The notes: generated from the sequence alone by a model not told the origin. A stretch of DNA of 12,951 nt from DASVLX01 sp035552275 (GCA_035552275.1 DASZLR010000210.1:1-12951); one strand, 5' to 3'; numbered from the stretch's first letter, positions 1 to 7,019 are shown. Numbers and translations are program-made.

Positions 1-1
1 T

Positions 2-66
2 GCTCTTCTCGTTCAGTTTTGCTTCTTGGTCGAAACAAGAATGCACGAGAAGAGCTTTTATTTTAT
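2..66 (+). terminator. Long imperfect hairpin followed by a T-rich tract
   Basis: The outer arms GCTCTTCTCGT (2-12) and ACGAGAAGAGC (45-55) are perfectly complementary over 11 bp. Inside them, 21-22 pair with 43-44 and TTCTTG (23-28) pairs with CAAGAA (36-41) around a 7-nt loop, leaving an 8-nt bulge on the left side and a single bulged T at 42. The right arm runs straight into TTTTATTTTAT (56-66), which is unusual in this GC-rich DNA. On the plus strand this has the shape of a Rho-independent terminator for a gene lying left of the window. It could equally be a remnant of mobile DNA, because it borders the decayed genes at 116-1400. Confidence 0.4.
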
Positions 67-115
67 CGCGACACGCCGAGCGTTACCCTAAATTGTCCAC
101 ATGGGCGAGGCATCC

Positions 116-429
116 TCAAATCATACTTTCCGAATACCTTCCATATAGCTCGCCGAGTTGCTCAGCCGCTGCGAAAACCCAGGTCTCCGACTCGTGCAGG
201 GTGAAGTGAGGAAGAAACCGCTCATCTCCTATGGCCGCACTCACAGCGCGTTCGACGTGCTCCACACGCTGGTAGACATCGGCAGCAGGCCTCGAATCCA
301 TTCCGGGCGCATCGGCCGGAGACCCATAGTAGTCGATCAGCGTCGACAGGACGTCAAGGTTGCGATCCTTCAGGTGCCTCCTAATCTCGGCCCCTCAAGA
401 ATCAAGCGAAGTCGACGTACCCCTTCCAT
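116..429 (-). pseudogene. Decayed DUF4276-family gene (partner of the AAA ATPase)
   Basis: Two pieces of one family protein are visible in different frames. The ATG at 429, one base after the TGA of the upstream ATPase remnant, opens MEGVRRLRLILEG, which resembles the start of DUF4276 proteins (a hydrophobic strand ending in a conserved EG). It then runs into a stop. A second frame, open from 394 to 116, reads EIRRHLKDRNLDVLSTLIDYYG, continues through RVEHVERAVSAAIGDERFLP and reaches HFTLHESETWVFAA. These match the family's central motifs (T-x-I-D-x-Y, I-G-D-x-R-F-x-P, L-H-E-x-E). Roughly 60-80 residues between the two pieces, and a similar length at the C-terminus, are missing. DUF4276 proteins are commonly encoded next to an OLD/RecF-like ATPase, as here; a TOPRIM-like fold has been suggested for such partners, which I have not verified. 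No intact product is possible. Confidence 0.7.
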
Positions 430-430
430 A

Positions 431-1400
431 TCACCCCAGACTCTCGTTGGCCGGACGACCGCCAATCAGACTCTTCTCCCAGAGCTCGCCCAAGGAGTAC
501 TCATCCAGCCAGTGGGACAGCCTATCTCGTAATAGCATAGGGGTGGAGACCGAGTTCCGGCTCATCCAACACGACCACGGCTGGAAGCCTGGGATGCAGC
601 AGCAAGGTCGCCAGGCACATAAATCGCAACGTCCCATCGGACAACTGTTGAGCCGAAAAAATGGCGTCCGAACCGACCTGATTCCACTTCAACCTTATAC
701 GGTCCGACCGCTCATCCGGATCCAGCACGAAATCACGAAAGAACGGGGCTATCTGGCGAATATTTCCGTTGATCCGTCGATATGCGGCTTGCTCGGCCGG
801 ATCGCCACTGTCTCGTAGCCGCAGCAGCACGGACGCTAGATTGCCGGCATCATTACGCAGCGCCAGATTATCAGCGGTAGGGACCATCCGCTTGACTGGC
901 GCGTCGACACTCGTGTCATGGAAATGGTATACTCGACAGCCCCGCAACAGATCGAGCACATACGAAGCGACGCGATTCGGACGACTCCGTGCCTGCTCGT
1001 GCGACCTCGTCTCGCGGTGACCGCTACCAAAGTGCTGCTCGTAGGGTTCCGGGTGCCTGAGAGTCCGGTAGTAACCTCGCTCATCACCGAAGATCAGCTC
1101 GTCGTTGGCGGCTGGAATCAGTATCGCTTCGTAGCTGTTTGGATCACCATTGGCTCGAATTCTTATTCGTCGTTCTCCGCCATCGTTCAACAGGGTCGAC
1201 GCGCCGCCGTTCAAACCCACGAACAGGCCGAGTTCCTCGTCCACCAGTCGGCCCAGCAGTTCGAACGCGCGCACGAAGTTGCTCTTGCCGGCTCCGTTGG
1301 CTCCAACAAGGACGTTGAGCTGGCGCAGCTGTACCGAGGCGGATCGGATCGAGAGAAAGCCCTCGATCTCGATCGACTCCCGTCCTGCCTGATCAGCCAT
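431..1400 (-). pseudogene. Decayed OLD/RecF-like AAA ATPase with internal deletion and frameshift
   Basis: The first frame gives 292 residues. It has a Walker A GANGAGKS (33-40), the family block YHFHDTS (158-164), an ABC-like signature region AQQLSDGTLRF (250-260) and a Walker B VVVLDEPELGLHP (275-287). It stops at TAG five codons later, where homologues continue for about 50-60 residues through a switch-histidine/TQS region. The missing tail reappears at once in another frame as RDRLSHWLDEYSLGELWEK followed by SLIGGRP, the usual C-terminal signature of this predicted-ATPase family (COG4637-like), ending at TGA 433-431. The simplest reading is a deletion of some 150 bp with loss of frame. 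The N-terminal half could still be translated, but it lacks the segment that follows Walker B. No Shine-Dalgarno is visible; TAGCGT at 1412-1407 lies 6 nt before the ATG, so a leaderless start is possible. The gene forms a unit with the DUF4276 remnant downstream. Confidence 0.8.
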
Positions 1401-1407
1401 GCGATCA

Positions 1408-1439
1408 CGCTACGGCTACCCACGGTCGCATCCGTAGCG
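1408..1439. repeat. 8-bp inverted repeat in the divergent region upstream of mrp
   Basis: CGCTACGG (1408-1415) and CCGTAGCG (1432-1439) are perfect complements separated by 16 nt. They lie between the start of the decayed ATPase gene (1400) and mrp (1516). The left arm overlaps the possible -10 of the ATPase gene. An operator is possible but nothing else supports it. Confidence 0.35.
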
Positions 1440-1515
1440 CCGGCCACGCCCTCCACAACCGGTCAGTAACATGGACCGTGACGCATGTCGTCAACCGCTT
1501 ACCGCAGGAGGAACC

Positions 1516-2643
1516 GTGCCCAGCGTCGAGGATGTCCACAAGGCCCTGTCGGGCGTCAAGGACCCGGAGATCCACAAGCCGATCACCGAGCTCGACATGG
1601 TGAAAGACGTCGCGATCGACCCGGACGGCGTGGTCACCGTCGTGGTCTATCTGACCGTGGCCGGCTGCCCGATGCGCGACAAGATCACCAACGACGTCAC
1701 CGAGGCGGTCAAGGCGCTGCCCGGCGTGCGCGAGGTGCGCGTCGAACTGGACGTGATGAACGACGAGCAGCGTGTCGAGCTGCGCCGCAAGCTGCGCGGG
1801 GACTCGGCCGAGCCGGTCATCCCGTTCGCCCAGCCCGGCTCGATGACCAGGGTCTACTGCGTCGCGTCCGGCAAGGGCGGGGTCGGCAAGTCGAGCGTCA
1901 CGGTCAACCTCGCCGTCGCGATGGCCGAGCGCGGGCTGTCGGTGGGCGTGGTCGACGCCGACATCTATGGGCACTCGGTGCCGAGGATGCTCGGCGCCAC
2001 CGCCCGGCCGACCAAGGTGGACGAGATGATCATGCCGCCGCAGGCGCACGGGGTGAAGGTCATCTCCATCGGCATGTTCGTCCAGGGCAACTCGCCGGTC
2101 GTCTGGCGTGGCCCGATGCTGCACCGCGCGCTACAGCAGTTCCTGGCCGATGTGTTCTGGGGCGACCTGGACGTGCTGCTGATCGACCTTCCGCCGGGCA
2201 CCGGCGACATCGCCATCTCGGTGGCGCAGCTGATCCCGAACGCCGAGATCCTGGTCGTCACCACGCCGCAGGTGGCGGCCGCCGAGGTCGCCGAGCGCGC
2301 GGGCTCGATCGCCGTGCAGACCCGACAGCGGCTGGCCGGCGTCGTGGAGAACATGTCGTGGCTGGAGATGCCGGACGGCAGTCGGATGGACGTCTTCGGC
2401 TCCGGCGGCGGCCAGACGGTGGCCGACTCGCTGGGCCGCGTGATGGGCGCACCCGTGCCGCTGCTCGGCCAGGTGCCGCTGGATCCGACGCTGCGCGAGG
2501 CCGGCGACAACGGCAAGCCACTGGTGACAGCCCAGCCGGACGCGCCGGCGTCGGTTGTGCTGCGGGAGATCGCCGGCAAGCTGTCCACCCGGTCTCGGGG
2601 CCTGGCCGGCCGACTGCTCACCGTCACCCCAGCCGGCCGCTGA
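1516..2643 (+). CDS. mrp: Mrp/ApbC-family Fe-S cluster carrier ATPase
   Basis: A 375-residue cytosolic P-loop ATPase of the Mrp/NBP35 family, whose members bind and deliver Fe-S clusters. Residues 1-85 are a MIP18/DUF59-type domain with the conserved cysteine in AGCPMRD (C51). The ATPase follows: deviant Walker A GKGGVGKS (119-126), DADIYGHSVPRMLG (147-160), WRGPM (197-201) and Walker B LLIDLPPGTGD (221-231). The C-terminal CPxC Fe-S cysteine pair of most bacterial Mrp proteins is absent: the stretch after ENMSW reads LEMPDGSRMDVFGSGGG. As I recall, the mycobacterial Mrp lacks it too. GTG at 1516 is chosen because AGGAGG (1506-1511) precedes it; an in-frame ATG at 1471 has no ribosome site. 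The gene converges on the DUF234 ATPase, with 14 bp between the stops. Confidence 0.95.
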   Translation: MPSVEDVHKALSGVKDPEIHKPITELDMVKDVAIDPDGVVTVVVYLTVAGCPMRDKITNDVTEAVKALPGVREVRVELDVMNDEQRVELRRKLRGDSAEPVIPFAQPGSMTRVYCVASGKGGVGKSSVTVNLAVAMAERGLSVGVVDADIYGHSVPRMLGATARPTKVDEMIMPPQAHGVKVISIGMFVQGNSPVVWRGPMLHRALQQFLADVFWGDLDVLLIDLPPGTGDIAISVAQLIPNAEILVVTTPQVAAAEVAERAGSIAVQTRQRLAGVVENMSWLEMPDGSRMDVFGSGGGQTVADSLGRVMGAPVPLLGQVPLDPTLREAGDNGKPLVTAQPDAPASVVLREIAGKLSTRSRGLAGRLLTVTPAGR

Positions 2644-2662
2644 CGCACGTCACGGCGTCAGC
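2639..2662. terminator. Hairpin spanning both stop codons of convergent genes
   Basis: GCTGACGC (2639-2646) and GCGTCAGC (2655-2662) form a perfect 8-bp stem with an 8-nt loop. The mrp TGA (2641-2643) is in one arm and the stop of the opposing ATPase (2658-2660 on the minus strand) in the other. The symmetry suits a bidirectional terminator; there is no U-tract, as is common in actinobacteria. Confidence 0.5.
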
Positions 2663-4079
2663 CCGGCGAGGGCCATGCCCGCATCAGGTCGTCGGGTCCG
2701 TAGACGACATCCAGTCCGCTGCAGGACACGCCGTTTCGGGAGACAGCCAGCAGCGGTACCGGCTCGTCGGTGATCATTGCCCGATGCTTCTGCAGCGCGA
2801 CGAGGTCATGGGCATCGAACGAAGCATCTTCCAACCACTTGATCGAGCCGAGGAACAGCAGCTCGCTGGCGACCGGAGCTCGGTCGGCCCCGACGATGTC
2901 GATCTCGATGTCGTTCGTTCGCGTCCAGTACCCGCCGACCACTGACGGCGCGGCGATCCCACCGGTCGGCAACAGTCGCGCCACCGCGTCGCGAACCAAT
3001 GGCTCGACCGCGCGACCACGCCACGCCGTCCATCCACGCCGCACGCGCGCCAAGGCGAGGTCGCCGCGCATGCGCTCGATTTCCGGCAGGTGTGTTTGAA
3101 TGAATGTCAGCCAAAAACGCAGATACGGATCGGTGACGCGGTAACGGCGCTCCTTCGACGGTCGCAACGAAATAGGCAGCTCACCCACGACCATTCTTTT
3201 GTCGGTCAAGACTTCGAAAGCGCGGGTCAATGTGTTGCCGCTGAGGCCACCAGCGGCCCGCTGGATATTGGTGAATGTCCGTTCGCCGCTGCCGATAGCG
3301 GACAGTACCGCGCGCGCGTTGGCATGGTCGGGAAACTCGGCGGCCATCGATCGTTCAGCCGACACCAACAGTGGGGATACTGGATTGCTGAACTCGGTCG
3401 CGAGGAAATCCCACAATCCCTGACCGGATCGCCAGGCCGCGCAGATCAGTGGCAACCCGCCGGTGACAAGCGCGGCGTCGAGCGCGTCCGCTGGTCCGAG
3501 GTCGCACATGCGGGCGACGTCCGGAGGTGTCAGCGGGCCGATGACCATTTCCTGACCGCGCTGGTGAAACGGCCGACCGTAGGAGCTGAGCGTTTCCATC
3601 ATGGACAGGTCCGAACCAATGAGGATCATCACGACTGGCTTGCGGCTCAGTTCCCGGTCCCAAGCTCGCTGTAGTACTCCCTCAAAAGCGTCGACCCGTT
3701 CCATGAGATACGGGAGTTCGTCAAGCACGACAATTGTCGGGCGGTCGTCCGGCAAAGCCGTGGCCAGCAAGCGCAAGGCAGTCGTCCAGTTTCCTGGTGC
3801 CGCTTCATCGAACACGCTCCTGCCCGGCAGCGAAGAGCACCGCAGAGCCTCCACGAATTCGACCAATTCCTCTTCGCCGGCTGTGCCCGCTGCCGTGTAA
3901 TACACCGCCGGCGCGTGAGTCGTGCGGATGAACTCTTCAACCAAACTCGACTTGCCGATTCGCCGCCGACCTCGGACCAACAGGCACCGGCCCGGCCGGG
4001 TCGTCCCCCTGTCCTCGGCAACGGTGGCCAGCACCGCGTCGAGCATGGCCAGCTCACGCTCACGTCCGACGAAGTCCAC
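2658..4079 (-). CDS. Archaeal-type AAA+ ATPase with C-terminal DUF234 domain
   Basis: A 473-residue predicted cytosolic ATPase; the family's role in bacteria is not established. The N-terminal domain starts MDFVGRERE and has Walker A GRRRIGKSS (37-45), Walker B IVVLDELPYL (116-125) and a sensor-like IGSDLSMM (154-161). A winged-helix segment follows at about 255-315. The C-terminal region (about 318-470) is DUF234-like, related to PD-(D/E)xK nucleases: NDIEIDIVGAD (389-399) and LGSIKW (410-415). The acidic residue of the usual E-x-K is a serine (S412), so nuclease activity is doubtful. The start is GTG at 4079, with GAGAGGG about 10 nt upstream. The gene looks intact and sits between mrp and tatB as an accessory insertion. 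The palindrome array at 4100-4153 lies 20 bp upstream of the start and probably controls it, or terminates tatB transcription. Confidence 0.85.
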   Translation of the reverse strand: MDFVGRERELAMLDAVLATVAEDRGTTRPGRCLLVRGRRRIGKSSLVEEFIRTTHAPAVYYTAAGTAGEEELVEFVEALRCSSLPGRSVFDEAAPGNWTTALRLLATALPDDRPTIVVLDELPYLMERVDAFEGVLQRAWDRELSRKPVVMILIGSDLSMMETLSSYGRPFHQRGQEMVIGPLTPPDVARMCDLGPADALDAALVTGGLPLICAAWRSGQGLWDFLATEFSNPVSPLLVSAERSMAAEFPDHANARAVLSAIGSGERTFTNIQRAAGGLSGNTLTRAFEVLTDKRMVVGELPISLRPSKERRYRVTDPYLRFWLTFIQTHLPEIERMRGDLALARVRRGWTAWRGRAVEPLVRDAVARLLPTGGIAAPSVVGGYWTRTNDIEIDIVGADRAPVASELLFLGSIKWLEDASFDAHDLVALQKHRAMITDEPVPLLAVSRNGVSCSGLDVVYGPDDLMRAWPSPG

Positions 4080-4099
4080 CTGACAAGACCCTCTCTTAC

Positions 4100-4153
4100 G
4101 ATACTATCGGCCACGATACTATCGACAGCGATAGTATCGTGGCCGATAGTATC
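4100..4153. repeat. Four 15-bp-phased GATA-S-TATC palindromes forming a perfect 25-bp inverted repeat
   Basis: The 9-mers GATACTATC (4100, 4115) and GATAGTATC (4130, 4145) start exactly 15 bp apart. The spacers are GGCCAC, GACAGC and GTGGCC; the first and third are reverse complements. As a result the whole of 4100-4124 is perfectly complementary to 4129-4153 around the loop ACAG. The array fills the gap between the tatB stop (4175) and the ATPase start (4079). It could be a cluster of operator sites for a dimeric regulator, or a very stable transcript hairpin after tatB. The last site, GATAGTATC nearest the ATPase on the minus strand, also contains a weak -10-like TAGTAT. The motif is not seen elsewhere in the window. 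Confidence 0.85.
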
Positions 4154-4174
4154 ATCGACGAGAGTGTGCTGAGC

Positions 4175-4645
4175 TTATGTGGCGTCAGGATCGAATGGGG
4201 GGCGCTCGCCGGGGGCGAGCGGGCGCTGCGGAACGGGTCGGGCGGGCAGCGGGTAGCCATTCGGCTTGAGGTCGTTGACGTCGTTGACGCCGTCGCCCTT
4301 GCCCAGCACGGAATCCTTGCCCAGCACCGAACCCAGCCGCAGGTCATCGAGTCGGAGATCGTCGCGCGGGTCGTAGCCGCCGGTGGCGTCCAGCAGGGTG
4401 CGGGTCACCGTGCGCTTCGGATCGAAGTTGCGCAACTGCTGCAAATCCTGCAAAGGCTTGCGCAGCTCATCGAATTCCGGCCCGAGTTCCTTCTGCAACT
4501 GCTGCTGCGCACCACTGGCGTACTGCCGCATCTGCCGGACCGTGCGGCCCAGCCAGGCCGCCGCGCCGGGCAGTCGCTCCGGGCCGAGAATGAACAGACC
4601 GGCCACGATCAGGACGAGAAACTCCCCCCACGAGATGTCAAACAT
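4175..4645 (-). CDS. tatB: Sec-independent protein translocase subunit TatB
   Basis: A 156-residue TatA/B-family protein of the twin-arginine export machinery, which moves folded proteins across the cytoplasmic membrane with TatC. It has the expected short N-terminal membrane helix (about 5-21), the hinge GPERLP (21-26), an amphipathic helix and a coiled stretch including GPEFDELRKPL (about 55-65), the typical actinobacterial TatB pattern. The C-terminal third is polar, proline-rich and contains small tandem duplications (DDLRL twice, SVLGK twice, VND twice). ATG 4645 is chosen because GGAGG lies 10 nt upstream; an earlier in-frame start would add 11 residues before the helix. It lies 45 bp after htrA and closes the sigE-rseA-htrA-tatB run, as in mycobacteria. 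Confidence 0.95.
   Translation of the reverse strand: MFDISWGEFLVLIVAGLFILGPERLPGAAAWLGRTVRQMRQYASGAQQQLQKELGPEFDELRKPLQDLQQLRNFDPKRTVTRTLLDATGGYDPRDDLRLDDLRLGSVLGKDSVLGKGDGVNDVNDLKPNGYPLPARPVPQRPLAPGERPPFDPDAT
4271..4327. repeat. Tandem microduplications inside the tatB 3' region
   Basis: GTCGTTGAC occurs at 4271-4279 and 4280-4288, a 9-bp tandem repeat. CCTTGCCCAGCAC occurs at 4297-4309 and 4315-4327, an 18-bp period. Both periods are multiples of three, so they simply lengthen the disordered TatB tail (VND and SVLGK repeats). Confidence 0.85.
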
Positions 4646-4690
4646 CGCGGCGGCACCTCCGGTCGGCCTGGTCCCCACCAGGGTAGCCGC

Positions 4691-6265
4691 TCAGTCAGAT
4701 TGCAGAACGACCTGCACGGTGTGCTGTTGCCCGGCCCGGTCGAACGTCACCGGAACCGTGTCGCCCGGGCTGTGGTCGAGCACGACCACGGTCAGGTCGG
4801 CGGCGCCGCTGATCCGCCGGTCACCCACCTGGGTGATAACGTCGCCGACCGCCAAGCCGCCGCCGGCCGCCGCGCCGCCAGGACGCAGGTTCACCACCTG
4901 AGCGCCCAACGAGGTGTTCGCCGACACCGACCGGACGTTGACGCCGAGATCCGCGTGCGGCACCGACCCAGTGCGGATCAGCGACTGCGCGGTCCGCTTG
5001 GCCTGGTCGGCCGGGATGGCGAAGCCGAGGCCGATGCTGCCGCTGCCGCCGGTGGAATCGGAGCTGCCGAACGTCTGGATCGCCGAGTTGATGCCGATCA
5101 GCGCGCCGGTCGCGTCCACCAGCGCGCCGCCGGAATTGCCGGGGTTGATCGCGGCGTCGGTCTGGATGGCGTCGTAGGCGACCGGGCTGCCGTCTTCACC
5201 CGTCAGAGTGACCGGCCGATGCAGGGCGCTGACGATGCCGGACGTCACCGTGCCGGCCAGGCCCAGCGGCGATCCGATGGCGATCACCGCGTCGCCGGGT
5301 TGCAGGTTCGCCGCCGTGCCCAACGGCAGCACGGTCAGGTTGGTGGCGTTGACCTTGAGCACGGCCAGATCGGTGAGGCTGTCCCGGCCGACCAGGGCGG
5401 CAGGCACCCGAGCACCGCCGGCGAACACCGCCGTGATCGTGCTGCCCGGGACGCCCACGGCGGCGGCGATCACGTGGTTGTTGGTGAGGATGTAGCCGCC
5501 GCCGTCGATCACCACCCCCGACCCCACGTCGCCGTTGCCGCCAGCGGTCACCTCCAGGGAGACCACGGCGGGCGCGACCCGCTGCGCGATGCCAGCCACC
5601 GACGTCGGCGCCCGCTCAAGATTTTGGTCCACACTGGACACTGTTGCGTTGGCGTCGGTCAACGAGTTGCCGCCGCTGCCCAGCGCCCAGCCGACGACCC
5701 CGCCGACCGCGCCCAGGGCCAGCGCGCACACCAACAGGAACACCAGCGCGGTCGGCTTGACCCGACGGCCGAACAGCAGCTCCGGCACGGACAACTGGGT
5801 GGCGGACCGCGGTTCGGCGCGCTGCGCGGTCGGCTCGTCGGCAGGGTCGAGGGCGGGCGGACCCACCCGGACCCCGGCGGCCGGATCACGCCACGGGTCC
5901 CGGTCGCCGGCCACGGACCAGGACGTCGGCTCGTCGCGCTGGCCTGGGGAAACCTCGTCCGGCGCGCGTTGCAGCACGATGTCCGGCGCGTCCGCCGGAC
6001 GGGCGAAGGCCACCGCCAACGGCTCCGGCGGCGCGTCGACCCGGCCATTGCCGCCGGGGCTCCTACCAGGATTTGTGCCGGTCGGGACGACCGGACGGGC
6101 CGCGAAGGCGCCGGCCACGCCGTCCGGCCGGCCGAACACAGCGGCCTGGGCAGCGTCAGCCGGCGGCTGGTCGAGCGGACGCGGCCCGACCCGGAACTCG
6201 GAGGGAACGTCGCCGGCCGGCTCATCTGCGCGCCCAGGCTGGTCCGCGTTCGGTTGCCTGCTCAT
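4691..6265 (-). CDS. htrA: Membrane-anchored HtrA-like serine protease with PDZ domain
   Basis: A 524-residue trypsin-like protease for envelope quality control. Residues 1-168 are a proline/alanine-rich, probably disordered cytoplasmic region ending in GRRVK. A single membrane helix follows (about 171-195), placing the protease outside the membrane. The catalytic triad is visible: His264 in NNHV, Asp299 in SLTDLAVL and Ser378 in NPGNSGGAL. A PDZ domain occupies about 435-524 (LGVNVRSV, GGLAVGDVITQVGDRRI). The layout matches the actinobacterial HtrA encoded beside sigE. The start is uncertain: ATG 6265 is the first ATG in frame, with no clear ribosome site; a TTG at 6286 would add seven residues. 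It follows rseA by 58 bp and precedes tatB by 45 bp, so co-transcription is likely. Confidence 0.93.
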   Translation of the reverse strand: MSRQPNADQPGRADEPAGDVPSEFRVGPRPLDQPPADAAQAAVFGRPDGVAGAFAARPVVPTGTNPGRSPGGNGRVDAPPEPLAVAFARPADAPDIVLQRAPDEVSPGQRDEPTSWSVAGDRDPWRDPAAGVRVGPPALDPADEPTAQRAEPRSATQLSVPELLFGRRVKPTALVFLLVCALALGAVGGVVGWALGSGGNSLTDANATVSSVDQNLERAPTSVAGIAQRVAPAVVSLEVTAGGNGDVGSGVVIDGGGYILTNNHVIAAAVGVPGSTITAVFAGGARVPAALVGRDSLTDLAVLKVNATNLTVLPLGTAANLQPGDAVIAIGSPLGLAGTVTSGIVSALHRPVTLTGEDGSPVAYDAIQTDAAINPGNSGGALVDATGALIGINSAIQTFGSSDSTGGSGSIGLGFAIPADQAKRTAQSLIRTGSVPHADLGVNVRSVSANTSLGAQVVNLRPGGAAAGGGLAVGDVITQVGDRRISGAADLTVVVLDHSPGDTVPVTFDRAGQQHTVQVVLQSD

Positions 6266-6323
6266 CAGCGCATCATCATGCCGCAAGTCGGGTGAAGCCG
6301 ACGTAGCGCGCCAACCGGCACGA

Positions 6324-7019
6324 TCAGCGGCGAATCGGCAGGGATCGGTCGAGCGCCGGCGCTGGGAGCGACGCTTCGGTGTCGACGGCCGCGTTGACCG
6401 GCGAGCTGACAGTGGTCGGCTGCCCGGTCAGTGGCGCGGCGAAATTGGCTTGCAGCAAGCCGTTGCCACCACCAGTGGACGATCCGCCGGGGTGCGTCGG
6501 ATCGGTCGCGGCCGGTTCGGGACCACCGAACGCGTGCGGACCCATCACGGCCATCGCGCCCAGCACCAGCCCGACGGCCACCACGCCAGCACCCTGGACG
6601 GCCCGACGGCCGTAGGGCGGACGTGCTGATAACACGGCGTTGCCGGCGCCCAAGGGGGTGGATGAGCCGAGGACGGGACCGCTGCCGAGTACACCGGCCC
6701 GGTCCGGACGCTGGATGGTGACCAGTTGGCCGTCCACCGTCATCGCCAAACCCTCGGGACCGCCGGGCAGGTCAGTGTCCACCGGAATGGACCGCAGCGC
6801 GGCCAACAGGCCGGCGGACGCTCCCGGCGTCTCGGCGGCGCGCACCGCGTCCCGCGCCTGTCGCTGGGCAGCGGTGTCCGCCGCGCACAACGGGCAGCGG
6901 GCGAGATGCGCGGCGGCGCGATCATGCGCTCCAGCCGACAACTCACCATCAACAAACGCGACTACGGCATCCGGCAACAGATGCTGCTCGGGAAAAGCCC
7001 AACCGCGCGACTGCGTCAT
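6324..7019 (-). CDS. rseA: RseA-type zinc anti-sigma factor, probably membrane anchored
   Basis: A 231-residue anti-sigma factor that should bind and hold SigE. The N-terminal domain carries the zinc anti-sigma signature H-x3-C-x2-C as HLARCPLC (H38, C42, C45). A linker of about 90 residues follows. Then RR and a hydrophobic stretch at about 141-160 (VQGAGVVAVGLVLGAMAVMG) look like one membrane helix, leaving about 70 glycine/proline-rich residues outside. That is longer than the mycobacterial RseA, which I recall as about 154 residues and cytosolic. ATG 7019 is chosen because GGAGG lies about 8 nt upstream; in-frame starts further out have none. It lies 82 bp after sigE and 58 bp before htrA. 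Membrane anchoring is inferred from hydrophobicity only. Confidence 0.88.
   Translation of the reverse strand: MTQSRGWAFPEQHLLPDAVVAFVDGELSAGAHDRAAAHLARCPLCAADTAAQRQARDAVRAAETPGASAGLLAALRSIPVDTDLPGGPEGLAMTVDGQLVTIQRPDRAGVLGSGPVLGSSTPLGAGNAVLSARPPYGRRAVQGAGVVAVGLVLGAMAVMGPHAFGGPEPAATDPTHPGGSSTGGGNGLLQANFAAPLTGQPTTVSSPVNAAVDTEASLPAPALDRSLPIRR

Noticed and set aside
116..1400. A functioning ATPase/DUF4276 defence system
   Set aside because: Both genes lack essential central or C-terminal parts and are out of frame, so an active two-protein system cannot be made from this sequence as given.
1471..1515. Upstream ATG start for mrp
   Set aside because: No ribosome site precedes ATG 1471, while AGGAGG sits directly before GTG 1516 and homologues begin there.
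1485..2945. 486-residue plus-strand frame overlapping mrp
   Set aside because: Shadow of mrp in the +1 frame; arginine/glycine-rich, no motif, and it crosses the end of the opposing ATPase gene.
4100..4153. CRISPR-like array
   Set aside because: The units are 9-bp palindromes with 6-bp spacers, and the spacers are not unique but mirror each other. Repeat and spacer lengths are far below CRISPR size and there are no cas genes.
4139..6295. 718-residue open frame on the plus strand
   Set aside because: It lies antisense to htrA and tatB, both of which have clear domains, catalytic residues and family length. Its translation is low-complexity (R, G, H, D-rich), typical of a shadow frame in GC-rich DNA.
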